The position numbers and the translations under genes were made by a program. 64,000 nt of DNA from NCBI GenBank assembly GCA_004293675.1, contig READ01000018.1:1-64000 (forward strand), written 5' to 3'. Positions 17,191 to 26,652 of the stretch are shown here, one piece after another. The stretch comes from Betaproteobacteria bacterium. Its GTDB lineage: Bacteria > Pseudomonadota > Gammaproteobacteria > Burkholderiales > Casimicrobiaceae. Below the pieces are notes generated by a model. That model was not told the origin of the DNA. It did not search any database and worked only from the letters and a program-made list of their open reading frames with translations. Numbering within the stretch: the first letter of the stretch is position 1; each line of letters starts with the position of its first letter.

Positions 17191-17211
17191 ATCAGCGCAA
17201 TGGGTTTGCTC

Positions 17212-18759
17212 TCAATCGAGCAGCAAAGGAATCCACAGCGTTCCCAAAATCGCCAGCATGCACACGGCAATGATGGCGAGCCACACCGTGACCCACGGCG
17301 ACATTGTTCGAGCGACCGGTGCAGGCGGCGGTGCGTTGTAGCGCTCGAGGGCTTGATGCATCAATCGCGGTAGCTGTGGAATCGCTTGCGAGAGATACGG
17401 CGCCTGCTCGGTCAAGCGCTTCATCACCGCTTCGGGGCCGATTTGATCCTTCATCCATTTCTCAAGGAAAGGCTGCGCGGTGGCCCACAAATCCAGATAC
17501 GGATCGAGCTGCCGACCGAGGCCTTCGGTGTTGAGTAGCGTTTTTTGCAGCAGCACCAATTGCGGCTGAATTTCCACGTTGAAGCGACGCGACACCGAAA
17601 ACAATCGCATGAGCACTTTGCCAAACGAAATGTCTGCGAGCGGTCGATCAAAAATCGGCTCACAGACGCTGCGAACGGCGCTTTCAAGCTCGTCGACCCG
17701 AGTGCCCGCGGGCACCCAGCCCGATTCAATGTGCGCGGCGGCCACGCGCCGATAGTCACGCCTGAAAAACGCTAAAAAATTCTCGGCCAAGTAGCGACGG
17801 TCGTTGTCGTTTAACGTGCCCACAATGCCGAAATCCATGCCCACGTATTGCCCGATATGCGGCGCGTCGGTGCGAACGGCGATGTTGCCGGGATGCATAT
17901 CCGCGTGAAAAAAGCCGTCGCGAAAGACCTGCGTGAAGAAAATTTCCACGCCATCGCGGGCAAGCTTCTTGATGTCGACGCCCGCGGCTCGCAACTTTTC
18001 AATTTGATTGACGGGCGTGGCATAGAGCCGCTCCATCACCATCACCGTTTGTTCGCACCAATCCCAATAAACTTCGGGCATGTAGAGCAGTGGAGAATTT
18101 GTGAAATTGCGGCGGATCTGCGAGCAGTTCGCGGCCTCGCGCATCAGGTCGAGTTCATCGTGCAGATATTTATCGAATTCAGCAACGACTTCGAGCGGTT
18201 TCAAACGTCGACCGTCGGCGCTCCAGCGATTGACCCAACCGGCGAGCACTCGAAGCAGCGCAATATCGCCCTCGATCACCGGTTTGATGCCCGGACGCAG
18301 CACTTTCACGGCAACATCACGCGTCTCAAACGTGTCACCCACTTTCAACTGAATCTGCGCAAAATGCACCTGCGCGACGCTCGCGCTGGCCACTGGCGTC
18401 CATTCAAAATTGGTGAACACGGCGTCAATGTCTCGCTCGTAGGCGGCATCGAGCACCGATTTCACGGCCTCTTTGGAAATCGGCGGCACACGGTCTTGCA
18501 GCAACGAGAGCTCGGCGGCGATATCGGGCGGGATCAAATCGGGGCGGGTCGAGAGCACCTGGCCGAATTTCACAAAAATCGGACCGAGCGATTCGAGCGC
18601 TAAGCGCAATCGCTCGCCGCGTGCCGCTTTATGAGTGCGGCTGCCCAGCAGCCAGCCCACGAACCGTAGGAGCGGGTTGGAGGTGTCGCGAAGCACGAAT
18701 TCATCGAGGCCGTAGCGGTGAAAAACGCCAATGATCTTGGCAAGACGAAATAGACGCAT
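17212..18759 (-). CDS. ubiB: UbiB-type atypical kinase, ubiquinone biosynthesis
   Basis: 515 residues. The UbiB hallmarks are the KxGQ motif in [17 protein letters not shown] near 60 and the Ala-rich ASVAQVHFA loop near 128. Kinase-like residues follow: [20 protein letters not shown] near 285 and [10 protein letters not shown]. Two C-terminal hydrophobic helices (about 465-515) anchor it in the membrane. UbiB supports coenzyme Q synthesis through ATPase activity on lipid intermediates. ubiE and ubiJ, its frequent neighbours, are not present here. ATG at 18759. Confidence 0.93.
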   Translation of the reverse strand: MRLFRLAKIIGVFHRYGLDEFVLRDTSNPLLRFVGWLLGSRTHKAARGERLRLALESLGPIFVKFGQVLSTRPDLIPPDIAAELSLLQDRVPPISKEAVKSVLDAAYERDIDAVFTNFEWTPVASASVAQVHFAQIQLKVGDTFETRDVAVKVLRPGIKPVIEGDIALLRVLAGWVNRWSADGRRLKPLEVVAEFDKYLHDELDLMREAANCSQIRRNFTNSPLLYMPEVYWDWCEQTVMVMERLYATPVNQIEKLRAAGVDIKKLARDGVEIFFTQVFRDGFFHADMHPGNIAVRTDAPHIGQYVGMDFGIVGTLNDNDRRYLAENFLAFFRRDYRRVAAAHIESGWVPAGTRVDELESAVRSVCEPIFDRPLADISFGKVLMRLFSVSRRFNVEIQPQLVLLQKTLLNTEGLGRQLDPYLDLWATAQPFLEKWMKDQIGPEAVMKRLTEQAPYLSQAIPQLPRLMHQALERYNAPPPAPVARTMSPWVTVWLAIIAVCMLAILGTLWIPLLLD

Positions 18760-18815
18760 GTGAGCATTCTATTTGTCAGCGACGCCTCGGCACTGCGGCT
18801 GCCTACAATAGCGGT

Positions 18816-19967
18816 ATGCCCACCAATGAACCCGTCCTCTGGCAGTTTTCACTCTCTACCCTCAACGCCGTCGTATGGCTGTTGATTCTGGGTGCGGCGC
18901 TTTGGATGGGGCTGCGAATGAAATGGGGCCGCTTGGTCGCGGTTACGGCATTCATCACGCTAGATTTGATCGCATTTGGCGCATTTGTTCGCTTAACCGA
19001 TAGCGGTTTGGGTTGCCCCGATTGGCCGGGTTGTTACGGCAAATTTTTACCCACGCAAGCCAAAAGCGAAATCAATGCAGCCATTGCCGAACAAGGCGGA
19101 ACACACGGCGCAGTGAGCCACGGCAAGGCGTGGATAGAGATGCTGCATCGCTATGTGGCGAGCTTCATTGGCGCGCTCATTTTGGTGATGTTTATCCGTG
19201 CCCTGCTCGCAAAATTCCGGCCCGAGCGCTCGATGTTCTCGTACGTTCGGACCGAGGTCGGCGTCGTCTGGCCGCTGTTTCTGCTGTTTGTGGTGTCGCT
19301 GCAGGGGCTCTTTGGCAAATGGACGGTCACGCTCAAATTGATGCCAGTCATTGTGACCACGCATTTGATGGGCGGCATGACGCTGTTTGGGCTGTTAGTG
19401 TGGTTTTGGATGCGCGAACGGGATCGGGCGGGCGATGTGCGAGCCACGCCCATTGCGGCTTCGAGCACCGTGCGCGGCTTGACATGGTTTGCGATCCTCG
19501 TGTTGATGGGGCAAATCTTTTTGGGCGGCTGGGTCAGCACCAATTACGCGGTGCTCGCGTGCCCCGATTTCCCGGGCTGCGTGGGCAGCATGGCTCCGAG
19601 CGTTGACTGGGCGAAGGGCTTTACATTCGCACGCGAGCTGGGCAAAAACGCCGATGGCACGTATTTGTCCATCGAAGCGCTGCGCGCCATCCACTGGGCG
19701 CATCGAATCGGAGCGATCTTTGCGACCATCGCTATTGTTGCCGCAGCGGTTTCGCTGATGCGAGCCGATCAAGCGCTCAAACGACAGGCTGTGTTCATCA
19801 AAACGGCACTGCTGCTGCAAATTTTGATCGGAATTTCGACGGTGCTTTTCGACCAGCCCATCGCCGTCGCCACAGCACACAATTTCTTCGCCGCCGCACT
19901 TTTGGGAACGCTCGTCGTCGCGGCGTATCGGGTGACAGCGACTGCGCGGAATTCGGCGGGGTTTTGA
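18816..19967 (+). CDS. ctaA: Haem A synthase (CtaA/Cox15)
   Basis: 383 residues, about eight transmembrane helices in two related halves. Characteristic stretches are GAFVRLTDSGLGCPDWPGCYGKF near 48-70 with paired cysteines, EMLHRYVASFIG near 107 (haem-ligand His), VVTTHLMGG near 175, GGWVSTNYAVLACPDFPGC near 230, IHWAHRIGA and ATAHNFFAA. It oxidises haem O to haem A for cytochrome oxidase. It is separated from cox genes, at least within this window. ATG at 18816 has no strong Shine-Dalgarno. Confidence 0.92.
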   Translation: MPTNEPVLWQFSLSTLNAVVWLLILGAALWMGLRMKWGRLVAVTAFITLDLIAFGAFVRLTDSGLGCPDWPGCYGKFLPTQAKSEINAAIAEQGGTHGAVSHGKAWIEMLHRYVASFIGALILVMFIRALLAKFRPERSMFSYVRTEVGVVWPLFLLFVVSLQGLFGKWTVTLKLMPVIVTTHLMGGMTLFGLLVWFWMRERDRAGDVRATPIAASSTVRGLTWFAILVLMGQIFLGGWVSTNYAVLACPDFPGCVGSMAPSVDWAKGFTFARELGKNADGTYLSIEALRAIHWAHRIGAIFATIAIVAAAVSLMRADQALKRQAVFIKTALLLQILIGISTVLFDQPIAVATAHNFFAAALLGTLVVAAYRVTATARNSAGF

Positions 19968-19981
19968 AGCGCTACGAAATC

Positions 19982-20245
19982 AACTTATCGCGTGATTGCC
20001 CTGTGAAATAAGGGCTACAAGCAATATTCGCACTTTCCAGTACGAAGTGCGACAAGCAAACCGACGGATTTATTGCGTGATTACAAGGGTTTAGCGAATT
20101 TGGGCGGGTCAAGGGCGGTCGGAGACCAAAGCAGCTCCCAACGATGGTGTCGCACTTCGTGCTGGAAACCGCCATTAGTTCACTTTTGAAAGAACGATGA
20201 AATGTCGATAACGCCTGAATTCATAAGGCATTGACGAATTAAGCT
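19982..20245. repeat. 116-bp-type element, copy D, split by an insertion
   Basis: The left end is AACTTAT, 9 bases, GCC, 10 bases, AGG. The right end (minus strand from 20245) is AGCTTAA, 9 bases, GCC, 10 bases, AGG. The outer ends fit the family, but the span is 264 bp, 148 more than the other copies. The excess is explained by an inserted inverted-repeat unit at about 20034-20168. The right end contains the stop codon of mog (20239-20241). Confidence 0.65.
20034..20168. repeat. Inverted-repeat unit nested in element D
   Basis: TTTCCAGTACGAAGTGCGAC (20034-20053) is repeated inverted as GTCGCACTTCGTGCTGGAAA (20149-20168) with one mismatch in 20. It looks like a small mobile or REP-like unit inserted into the AT-rich element. 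Confidence 0.7.
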
Positions 20246-20826
20246 GGCGTTCGAATCGCATTCTTCGGGCGAAACGCCTTACACACCGCTGCGCGGGTCT
20301 CGATATAGGGGCCGCCAATCAAATCCACGCAATACGGAACGGCCGCAAAAATGCCGTGCACCGTTGACACGCCAGCCGCATCACGCAAGCCTTCCAGCGT
20401 TTCTTTGATGCTTTTCGGCTGACCCGGCAAATTGATGATGAGCGCTTTGCCGCGAATGACGGCGACTTGCCGCGACAGGATCGCCGTGGGCACGAAATTC
20501 AAACTGATTTGGCGCATTTGCTCGCCAAAACCTGGCATTTCTTTGTGTGCAATGGCAAGCGTTGCCTCCGGCGTGACATCACGCCTAGCGGGGCCCGTGC
20601 CGCCGGTGGTGAGCACCAAATCACAGCGCTCGACATCGCACAGGGTGATCAGTGCGGCTTCAATTTGCGGCTTCTCGTCAGCGATCAGCTTGGACGAAAA
20701 CGTGATCGGGTTTTCAATGGCGGCCGAGAGCCATTCCTGAAGCGCTGGAATGCCTTTGTCTTCGTAAACGCCGCTTGAAGCGCGATCAGAGATGGAGACT
20801 AGGCCGATTTTTAGGGGGTCAAACAT
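20239..20826 (-). CDS. mog: Molybdopterin adenylyltransferase
   Basis: 195 residues. The MoCF_biosynth motifs are IGLVSISDRASSGVYEDKG at the start, the MPT/AMP-binding LVLTTGGTGPARRDVTPEAT near 75-95 and IINLPGQPKSIKE near 140. The enzyme adenylates molybdopterin before molybdate insertion, in the cytoplasm. The last codons and stop fall inside the 116-bp element D, so the C-terminus (RTPA) may have been set by that insertion. It is followed upstream by an inverted repeat and darP, a gene order common in betaproteobacteria. Confidence 0.93.
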   Translation of the reverse strand: MFDPLKIGLVSISDRASSGVYEDKGIPALQEWLSAAIENPITFSSKLIADEKPQIEAALITLCDVERCDLVLTTGGTGPARRDVTPEATLAIAHKEMPGFGEQMRQISLNFVPTAILSRQVAVIRGKALIINLPGQPKSIKETLEGLRDAAGVSTVHGIFAAVPYCVDLIGGPYIETRAAVCKAFRPKNAIRTPA

Positions 20827-20868
20827 ACGGTTGAACTTGAGTAAAAATGGAAGTCAGGGCGTGAAAGA

Positions 20869-21030
20869 CTTTTTTGACACAAATTACACAGATTTCGCAG
20901 ATGAACGCCGATTAAGAAATAGAAATTGCGATCATCCGATTTCTCATCGGCACGATTTCAAACGAGTTGCCCGGTAGCTCAACTAATCTGTGTCAATCTG
21001 CGAAATCTGCGCAATCTGTGTCGAAAAAAG
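20869..21030. repeat. 162-bp inverted-repeat (MITE-like) element
   Basis: A left arm at 20869-20902 (starting CTTTTTTGACACA, ending TTTCGCAGAT) pairs with a right arm at 20996-21030 with only a few mismatches over about 35 bases. The arms contain the repeated words AATCTGTGTC and AATCTGCG. Related half-sites or shorter inverted pairs occur at 40040-40085 and 46964-47047. The loop is unremarkable. Confidence 0.75.
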
Positions 21031-21044
21031 CGCAACGAGCCCGG

Positions 21045-21629
21045 TCAATCCTCAGCCGCTTCATCAGCTGAGCTGCTAGCCGTTGGCACCTTCAAAAACG
21101 CTTTGTAAACCACGCGAAACACCTGTCGTGACGCAGCTGGCGCTTCGCCGCGCGTTGCCTGAAGGCGCGCCTTTTCAATCAGGACAGCGAGCGCCTTGGC
21201 GTCAACCTCGGGTTGCATCTCAGAAAAGTCAACCAACACCTTGGGCTCAGCAATCAAGCGATCGCGCCACTTTTCGGCCATTTTGAACGCTGTTTTGTTG
21301 GCGCGTGAACCGATTTCCCAGCGATCAATCTGTTCGCGAATTGGTGCGGGATCAACGTGGCGCATGAGTTTGCCGATGTATTGAATGTGTCGGCGGCGGC
21401 CTTCGTGGGCGGTGACTTTGGGCAAATCATCGAGTGCATCGCGAAGCGTTTCGGGCAGATGGAGTTCATCGAGCTGTGATTTCGACAGCGCGCCCAACAC
21501 CTCGCCCAACCCTTGAAGTGCGGTCATATCGCGCTTGAGCTGTGATTTGGAAGGTGCGTTTTCGTCGCGAACAATATTTTTGGGTCTAGACACGGCGTGG
21601 CGCTTTGCTTTCGCGGATAAGGACAGCAT
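21045..21629 (-). CDS. darP: Ribosome-associated protein DarP (YjgA, DUF615)
   Basis: 194 residues, highly charged and helical. It matches the DUF615/YjgA family: PSKSQLKRDMTALQGLGE near 26-43, LPKVTAHEGRRRHIQYIGKLMR near 68-90 and IREQIDRW. The E. coli homologue, recently called DarP, binds pre-50S particles and helps late assembly around the peptidyl-transferase centre. Divergent from pmbA, the usual neighbour. ATG at 21629; a Ser/Ala/Glu-rich tail. Confidence 0.88.
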   Translation of the reverse strand: MLSLSAKAKRHAVSRPKNIVRDENAPSKSQLKRDMTALQGLGEVLGALSKSQLDELHLPETLRDALDDLPKVTAHEGRRRHIQYIGKLMRHVDPAPIREQIDRWEIGSRANKTAFKMAEKWRDRLIAEPKVLVDFSEMQPEVDAKALAVLIEKARLQATRGEAPAASRQVFRVVYKAFLKVPTASSSADEAAED

Positions 21630-21747
21630 TTTGCCCTACCTAGTCCTATATGCTTCCGGCTTGAGAATGGGATGCACAGTTTTCGTCATTCGTCATTGGT
21701 CTTTCGTCCTTCTCCAATCGTCCTTCGTCTTTCGTCCTTGCAAAAAA

Positions 21748-23082
21748 ATGCCTCTAGCCCTCTCCTCCTCCGACCTTCGCGACATCTCTTTGGCAGCGAT
21801 CGAACACGCCAAACGCGGCGGCGCCGATCAAGCGGAGGCCGAAGTGACGCAAGGCTCCGGACTCAACGTGACGGTGCGCATGGGCGAGCTCGAGACGCTC
21901 GAGCACAATGTGGATAAATCGCTCGGCGTTACGGTCTACGTCGGTGGCCGAAAAGGCAACGCCAGCTCGGGCGATTTCTCAGCCGAAGCGATGCGGGTGA
22001 CCGTGGACAAAGCGCTGGCGATTGCCAAGTACACCAGCCCGGACGAATTCTCGGGCTTGGCTGATGCTGAATTGATGGCGCGCGACATGCCCGACCTTGA
22101 CCTGTACCACCCGTGGGAGATCGATGTTGAGGCTGCGACGGCGTTAGCGAAACTCTGCGAAGACGCAGGCTTTGCCGTTGACGAGCGCATCGACAATTCC
22201 GAAGGTGCCAGCGTGTCGGTGAGCGAATCTGAGTTCTATTACGCGAACTCGCACGGCTTTGTGGGCGGCTACAAAGGCAGCGCCCACTACATCGGTTGCT
22301 CGATGGTCGCGAGCGATGGCGACGAGATGGAGCGCGATGATTGGTACACGTCGCACCGCGTGCCGAGCGCTCTGGAGTCAGCTGAGTCGGTCGGACGCAA
22401 AGCGGGCGAACGGGCGGTCGCACGCCTTAAACCCCGCAAACTACCCACTCAGACCTCGCCAGTGATTTTCACCCCACAACTGGCGGGCGGATTTCTAGGG
22501 CACGGCATCTCCGCGCTCTACGGCGGTTCGCTGTACCGCAAAACATCGTTTCTGTTGGACTCGATGGACAAAGACATTTTCGCGCCGCTCGTTCATATCG
22601 TTGACGATCCGCACATCAAACGCGCCTACGCCAGCTCGCCCTTCGACGGGGAAGGTGTGGCGTGCCAAAAACGCACCATCGTCGAAAACGGCGTCATTCG
22701 TGGCTACTTTTTGTCGGCGTACTCGGCTCGAAAGCTAGGTATGGCGTCAACCGGCAACGCGGGCGGCAATCACAACTTAGTCGTGAAGCCGACCGTCGAC
22801 GCCGACGCGGCGGCGCTGGCCAAACAAATGCGACGCGGCTTGATCGTGACGGAACTGATGGGACAAGGCGTCAATCCAGTCACCGGCGATTATTCACGCG
22901 GCGCAGCAGGTTTTTGGGTGGAAAACGGCGAGATTCAGTACCCGGTGTCTGAAATCACCATCGCCGGAAATCTGCTGAGCTTGTACAAACAAATTCTGGC
23001 CATCGGCAATGACATCGATGAGCGTGGTTCAAAGTGGGTGGGTTCCGTACTAGTCGATTCGGTGCAAATCGCTGGAAGCTAG
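21748..23082 (+). CDS. pmbA: Metalloprotease-complex protein PmbA/TldE
   Basis: About 444 residues of the TldD/PmbA family (PmbA_TldD N-domain, then YGGSLYRKTSFLLDSMDK near 245 and the FDGEGVACQKRTIVENGVI segment near 290). TldE forms a heterodimer with the protease TldD, which matures microcins and degrades unfolded peptides. TldE itself lacks the HExxxH site, and none is seen here. The start at 21748 (MPLALSSSDL) is chosen because the upstream in-frame extension covers darP's promoter region and a CGTCNTTCGTC-rich low-complexity stretch. No strong Shine-Dalgarno. Confidence 0.92.
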   Translation: MPLALSSSDLRDISLAAIEHAKRGGADQAEAEVTQGSGLNVTVRMGELETLEHNVDKSLGVTVYVGGRKGNASSGDFSAEAMRVTVDKALAIAKYTSPDEFSGLADAELMARDMPDLDLYHPWEIDVEAATALAKLCEDAGFAVDERIDNSEGASVSVSESEFYYANSHGFVGGYKGSAHYIGCSMVASDGDEMERDDWYTSHRVPSALESAESVGRKAGERAVARLKPRKLPTQTSPVIFTPQLAGGFLGHGISALYGGSLYRKTSFLLDSMDKDIFAPLVHIVDDPHIKRAYASSPFDGEGVACQKRTIVENGVIRGYFLSAYSARKLGMASTGNAGGNHNLVVKPTVDADAAALAKQMRRGLIVTELMGQGVNPVTGDYSRGAAGFWVENGEIQYPVSEITIAGNLLSLYKQILAIGNDIDERGSKWVGSVLVDSVQIAGS

Positions 23083-23283
23083 CCTACTCGTCAAAGCGGG
23101 TACAGCGTTGGAAGCGCGCCTCAAGGCGGTTGCCGCGGGCGACAACTAGGGAAAGCCCAGGGCGCTGGAAAGCCCTAATCGCAAAGCGGCTACCGACCAC
23201 TACAATTTTTGGAATGGCAATCCACTAGATGGAAGCCCGACGCAACACCCTCGACAAGACAATTCAGAAGTGGGAGAAAAACC

Positions 23284-23922
23284 ATGAACGCACTCCTTAG
23301 CGTGTCCAAGCTCATCGATGCGATGAGCACCTGGGTTGGCAAGACCATCCGGTGGCTAATCCTAATCGTGGTGCTCATCAGCGCATCCAACGCCATCATC
23401 CGAAAAGCGTTTGATATCAGCTCAAACGCTTGGCTAGAAGTGCAGTGGTATCTGTTTGCCGCGGTGTTTTTGCTGGGTGCAGGCTACGTATTTTTGGTCA
23501 ACGCGCACGTCCGCATCGACTTCATCTCGACGCGATTGACCGCGCGCGCCCGAAACTGGATCGATGTTTTGGGCATTGTGTTGTTCCTGATTCCGCTGTG
23601 CATCATCGTCATCAAACTGTCGTGGCCGCTCTTTTACAACGCCTACGTTTCCGGCGAAACTTCGCAAAACGCCGGCGGCTTGATTCGCTGGCCGGTGTTT
23701 TTAATGATGCCGTTGGGCTTCACTTTGCTGCTCTTGCAGGGTGTTTCTGAACTCATCAAGCGCATCGCGTTTCTACGCGGCGCAGCGCCGGACTCCCTCG
23801 CTGATCGTGACGAAAAAACCGACGAAGAAAAACTGCTCGAAGCGCTTGCTGCCGAAACAGCGCAAAAAGAGCAAGATCGATTGAAAGCGCTCGCTGCTGA
23901 GACGCAAAAGGGAGGCAAATAA
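23284..23922 (+). CDS. TRAP transporter small permease (DctQ type)
   Basis: About 212 residues with four transmembrane helices, including the DctQ-typical EVQWYLFAAVFLLGAGYVF near 60-78 and HVRIDFIS near 84. A charged Glu/Lys/Ala-rich tail (about 170-212) is probably helical or coiled and cytoplasmic. With DctM it forms the Na+-driven carboxylate importer. GGGAGAAAAACC before the ATG at 23284 is a strong ribosome-binding site; the in-frame extension to 23209 is not needed. DctM starts 3 bases after its stop. Confidence 0.9.
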   Translation: MNALLSVSKLIDAMSTWVGKTIRWLILIVVLISASNAIIRKAFDISSNAWLEVQWYLFAAVFLLGAGYVFLVNAHVRIDFISTRLTARARNWIDVLGIVLFLIPLCIIVIKLSWPLFYNAYVSGETSQNAGGLIRWPVFLMMPLGFTLLLLQGVSELIKRIAFLRGAAPDSLADRDEKTDEEKLLEALAAETAQKEQDRLKALAAETQKGGK

Positions 23923-23924
23923 TT

Positions 23925-25724
23925 ATGTTGGAATTTTTCACCGCCAATTTTGTTCCCATCCTGTTTGTAGCGCTGTTTGCGTTTTTGTTGACCGGCTTTC
24001 CAGTCGCGTTTGCGCTGGCCGCCGTCGGATTGCTGTTTGGCTTCTTGGGCATGGAAGCCGGAATGTTCCAGGGCACGCTCTTTCAAGCGCTACCGCTTCG
24101 AATATCTGGAATCATGCAGAACGACACGCTGCTGGCGATTCCGTTTTTCACGTTCATGGGCATCGTGCTTGAACGCTCGGGCATGGCAGAGGACTTACTC
24201 GAAACCGTCGGTCAGGTGTTCGGACCCGTTCGTGGCGGCATCGCGATCGCGGTGATTTTGGTGGGTGCATTGCTTGCCGCAACGACCGGCGTGGTGGCCG
24301 CTGCTGTTATTTCGATGGGACTGATTTCACTGCCCATCATGCTTCGCTACGGTTACAACCGCACGATTGCCACAGGCACGATCACTGCATCAGGCACGTT
24401 GGCTCAGGCGATTCCACCGTCACTGGTGCTGATCGTGCTGGCTGACCAATTGGGTCGCTCCGTTGGCGATATGTACGAAGGCGCGTTGGTACCTGGCCTA
24501 CTGCTTGTCGGCTTGTATTTGCTCTTCATCATGGTCGTTGCCATCGTGAAGCCCGATTGGGTGCCTGCGTTGCCGGTCGAAGCGCGTATCTATCGCGAAG
24601 ACAGCGGCGCATCAGGTCACAAATCGCTCCTAGTTCTGATCGCGATTTCCGGCGTTGCAGGCTTTTTATGGTCGCGAGTTCATCAATCGATCATCAATCC
24701 ACTCGTAGGCCGCGAGTTGCCCGCGCCGGGCGACGAGAGATTCATCCTGTCCTTGACGGTGGCCTCTTTCGTAGCGTTGGGTTTGGCGCTGGCAAATCGT
24801 GCGCTGCGCTTGAAATTAGTTTCTAAACTCGCAGAGCAAGTTACGTTCGTATTGATCCCGCCGCTGATTCTGATCTTTTTGGTGTTGGGCACGATTTTTC
24901 TTGGCATTGCCACACCCACTGAGGGTGGTGCGATGGGCGCGTTGGGCGCGCTCATCATGGCCGGCGCTCGTCGAAAACTCAATTTCAAGCTACTCGTGCA
25001 AGCGCTCGACAACACCGCAAAGCTCGCGTGTTTCGTGTTGTTCATTCTGATCGGTTCGACCGTGTTTAGCTTCACGTTCAACGCTGCTGACGGTCACATT
25101 TGGGTCGAACATCTCTTTGACAAAGTACCCGGCGGCCAGTTGGGATTTTTGATCGTCGTGAACATCCTTGTCTTTATCTTGGGTTGTTTCATCGACTTCT
25201 TCGAAATCGCGTTTATCGTGGTTCCGATCCTCGCGCCGGTTGCCGACAAAATGGGGATCGACTTGATTTGGTTTGGCGTGATCATCGCGATGAACTTGCA
25301 GACGTCGTTCCTTACTCCACCGTTCGGTTTCGCGCTGTTCTACCTGCGAAGTGTCGCGGCGAAGTCCGATTACAAAGACCGCATCACAGGCCAATTGATC
25401 CCCGCAGTTACCACCACTCAGATATACAAGGGCTCGATTGCATTCATTATTTTGCAAGTCATCATGGTGGGTATCGTTATGTGGAAGCCGGGTCTCGTGA
25501 TCGACAACCTCGACAACAAACCCAAAATCATGGACCCGTCCACTATCAAATTTGAAGCTGCGCCCGTTGACGCGCCGCGGACCGACGAGGACATGATGAG
25601 AGGATTCGAGCAAAAAGGTGGAACGACACCTGCCATGCCCTCGCCGACGCCCCCAGCGCAGGCCGACGACCCCATGAAGGCGGTACTCGACGCGATGAAG
25701 AAGGACGAGGCGAAGAAGCCATAA
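23925..25724 (+). CDS. TRAP transporter large permease (DctM type)
   Basis: 599 residues, about 13-14 transmembrane helices, with the DctM motifs GFPVAFALA near 25, ASGTLAQAIPPSLVLIVLAD near 147-165, GIATPTEGGAMGALGA near 327 and NLQTSFLTPPFGFALFYLR near 455. The length and inserted central segments are those of the mannitol/chloroaromatic (TakP-type) subgroup. The last 60 residues are Pro/Lys-rich and cytoplasmic, longer than in the classic DctM. A terminator follows at 25747. Confidence 0.9.
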   Translation: MLEFFTANFVPILFVALFAFLLTGFPVAFALAAVGLLFGFLGMEAGMFQGTLFQALPLRISGIMQNDTLLAIPFFTFMGIVLERSGMAEDLLETVGQVFGPVRGGIAIAVILVGALLAATTGVVAAAVISMGLISLPIMLRYGYNRTIATGTITASGTLAQAIPPSLVLIVLADQLGRSVGDMYEGALVPGLLLVGLYLLFIMVVAIVKPDWVPALPVEARIYREDSGASGHKSLLVLIAISGVAGFLWSRVHQSIINPLVGRELPAPGDERFILSLTVASFVALGLALANRALRLKLVSKLAEQVTFVLIPPLILIFLVLGTIFLGIATPTEGGAMGALGALIMAGARRKLNFKLLVQALDNTAKLACFVLFILIGSTVFSFTFNAADGHIWVEHLFDKVPGGQLGFLIVVNILVFILGCFIDFFEIAFIVVPILAPVADKMGIDLIWFGVIIAMNLQTSFLTPPFGFALFYLRSVAAKSDYKDRITGQLIPAVTTTQIYKGSIAFIILQVIMVGIVMWKPGLVIDNLDNKPKIMDPSTIKFEAAPVDAPRTDEDMMRGFEQKGGTTPAMPSPTPPAQADDPMKAVLDAMKKDEAKKP

Positions 25725-25746
25725 GTCGCCTCTTCCGCCCAGAAAT

Positions 25747-25774
25747 AGAGCGCTTCGGCGCTCTTTTTCTTTTC
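25747..25774 (+). terminator. Rho-independent terminator of the dctQM operon
   Basis: Stem AGAGCGC / GCGCTCT with a TTCG tetraloop (25747-25764), followed directly by TTTTCTTTT. It is 22 bases after the dctM stop. Confidence 0.9.
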
Positions 25775-25789
25775 AAGCAAAATAGCACC

Positions 25790-26533
25790 ATGAGTGAACC
25801 CGTCAGACTATCGAAGCGCATGAGCGAACTTGGACTTTCATCACGGCGCGAAGCCGATGAATGGATCGAGCGGGGCTGGGTGCTGGTCGATGGCGTTGCG
25901 GCAGTGCTCGGACAAAAGGTCACGCCCGCTAACCAAATCACGATCCAAAAGGCGGCGACGCAGGAGCAAGCGCAACGTGTGACGGTGCTCATCAACAAGC
26001 CCATCGGATATGTCAGCGGTCAAGCGGAGGATGGTTACGAGCCTGCCGTTGTGCTCATCAAACCAGAAAATCGGTGGATTGATGATCGCTCACCGCTTCG
26101 ATTTCAGCGCGAGCAACTGCGAAGCTTGGTGCCAGCTGGGCGACTCGACATCGATTCGACCGGTATGCTGGTCCTCACGCAAGACGGTCGCATCGCCAAA
26201 ACACTCATCGGCGAGGATTCTCTGATCGAGAAAGAGTATTTGGTTCGGGTGCAATCGATGCGCGGCGGCCGATTGCCCGACGCGGATTTGCGGCTGTTGA
26301 ATCACGGTATGCACATGGATGGTAAGGCGCTGAAACCCGCCAAGGTGTGGTGGCAGAACGAGGACCAGCTGCGCTTCATTTTGCGCGAAGGAAAAAAACG
26401 ACAAATTCGCCGCATGTGCGAAGAAGTGGGACTCAACGTAGTCGCCCTGAAACGAATTCGAATCGGCAACGTCGTGTTGGGCGATTTACCGATTGGTGCG
26501 TGGAGGTACTTGACCGCACAAGAGGCGTTTTGA
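25790..26533 (+). CDS. Pseudouridine synthase, RsuA/RluF family
   Basis: 247 residues. An N-terminal S4 RNA-binding domain (RLSKRMSELGLSSRREADEWIERGWVLVDG, residues ~5-35) precedes a catalytic domain with VLINKPIGYVSG near 66 and PAGRLDIDSTGMLVLTQDG near 115-133, where the Asp of GRLD is the catalytic residue. The motif KKRQIRRMCEEVGL is near 203. The closest type is RluF (23S U2604), but rRNA target assignment within this family is uncertain. Single gene between two terminators. Confidence 0.85.
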   Translation: MSEPVRLSKRMSELGLSSRREADEWIERGWVLVDGVAAVLGQKVTPANQITIQKAATQEQAQRVTVLINKPIGYVSGQAEDGYEPAVVLIKPENRWIDDRSPLRFQREQLRSLVPAGRLDIDSTGMLVLTQDGRIAKTLIGEDSLIEKEYLVRVQSMRGGRLPDADLRLLNHGMHMDGKALKPAKVWWQNEDQLRFILREGKKRQIRRMCEEVGLNVVALKRIRIGNVVLGDLPIGAWRYLTAQEAF

Positions 26534-26652
26534 CGATGGTCGTATTCGAACGAGTTTGTCGATGCCCATGCGCTATCGCACTTCGCAGGGCCAGTTGATT
26601 TTCTCGATTGTTGCTTTACTATGCGGTCTAGATTCACTGCCGGAGCATGATC

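Noticed and set aside
20965-20985. GCCCGGTAGCTCAAC looks like the 5' end and D-arm of a tRNA.
   Set aside because: No anticodon, T-arm or acceptor complement follows; it is part of the loop of the 162-bp inverted repeat.
21680-21747. CGTCNTTCGTC-rich stretch before pmbA as part of the protein.
   Set aside because: Low-complexity repeat; PmbA homologues start near the MPLALSSSDL methionine.
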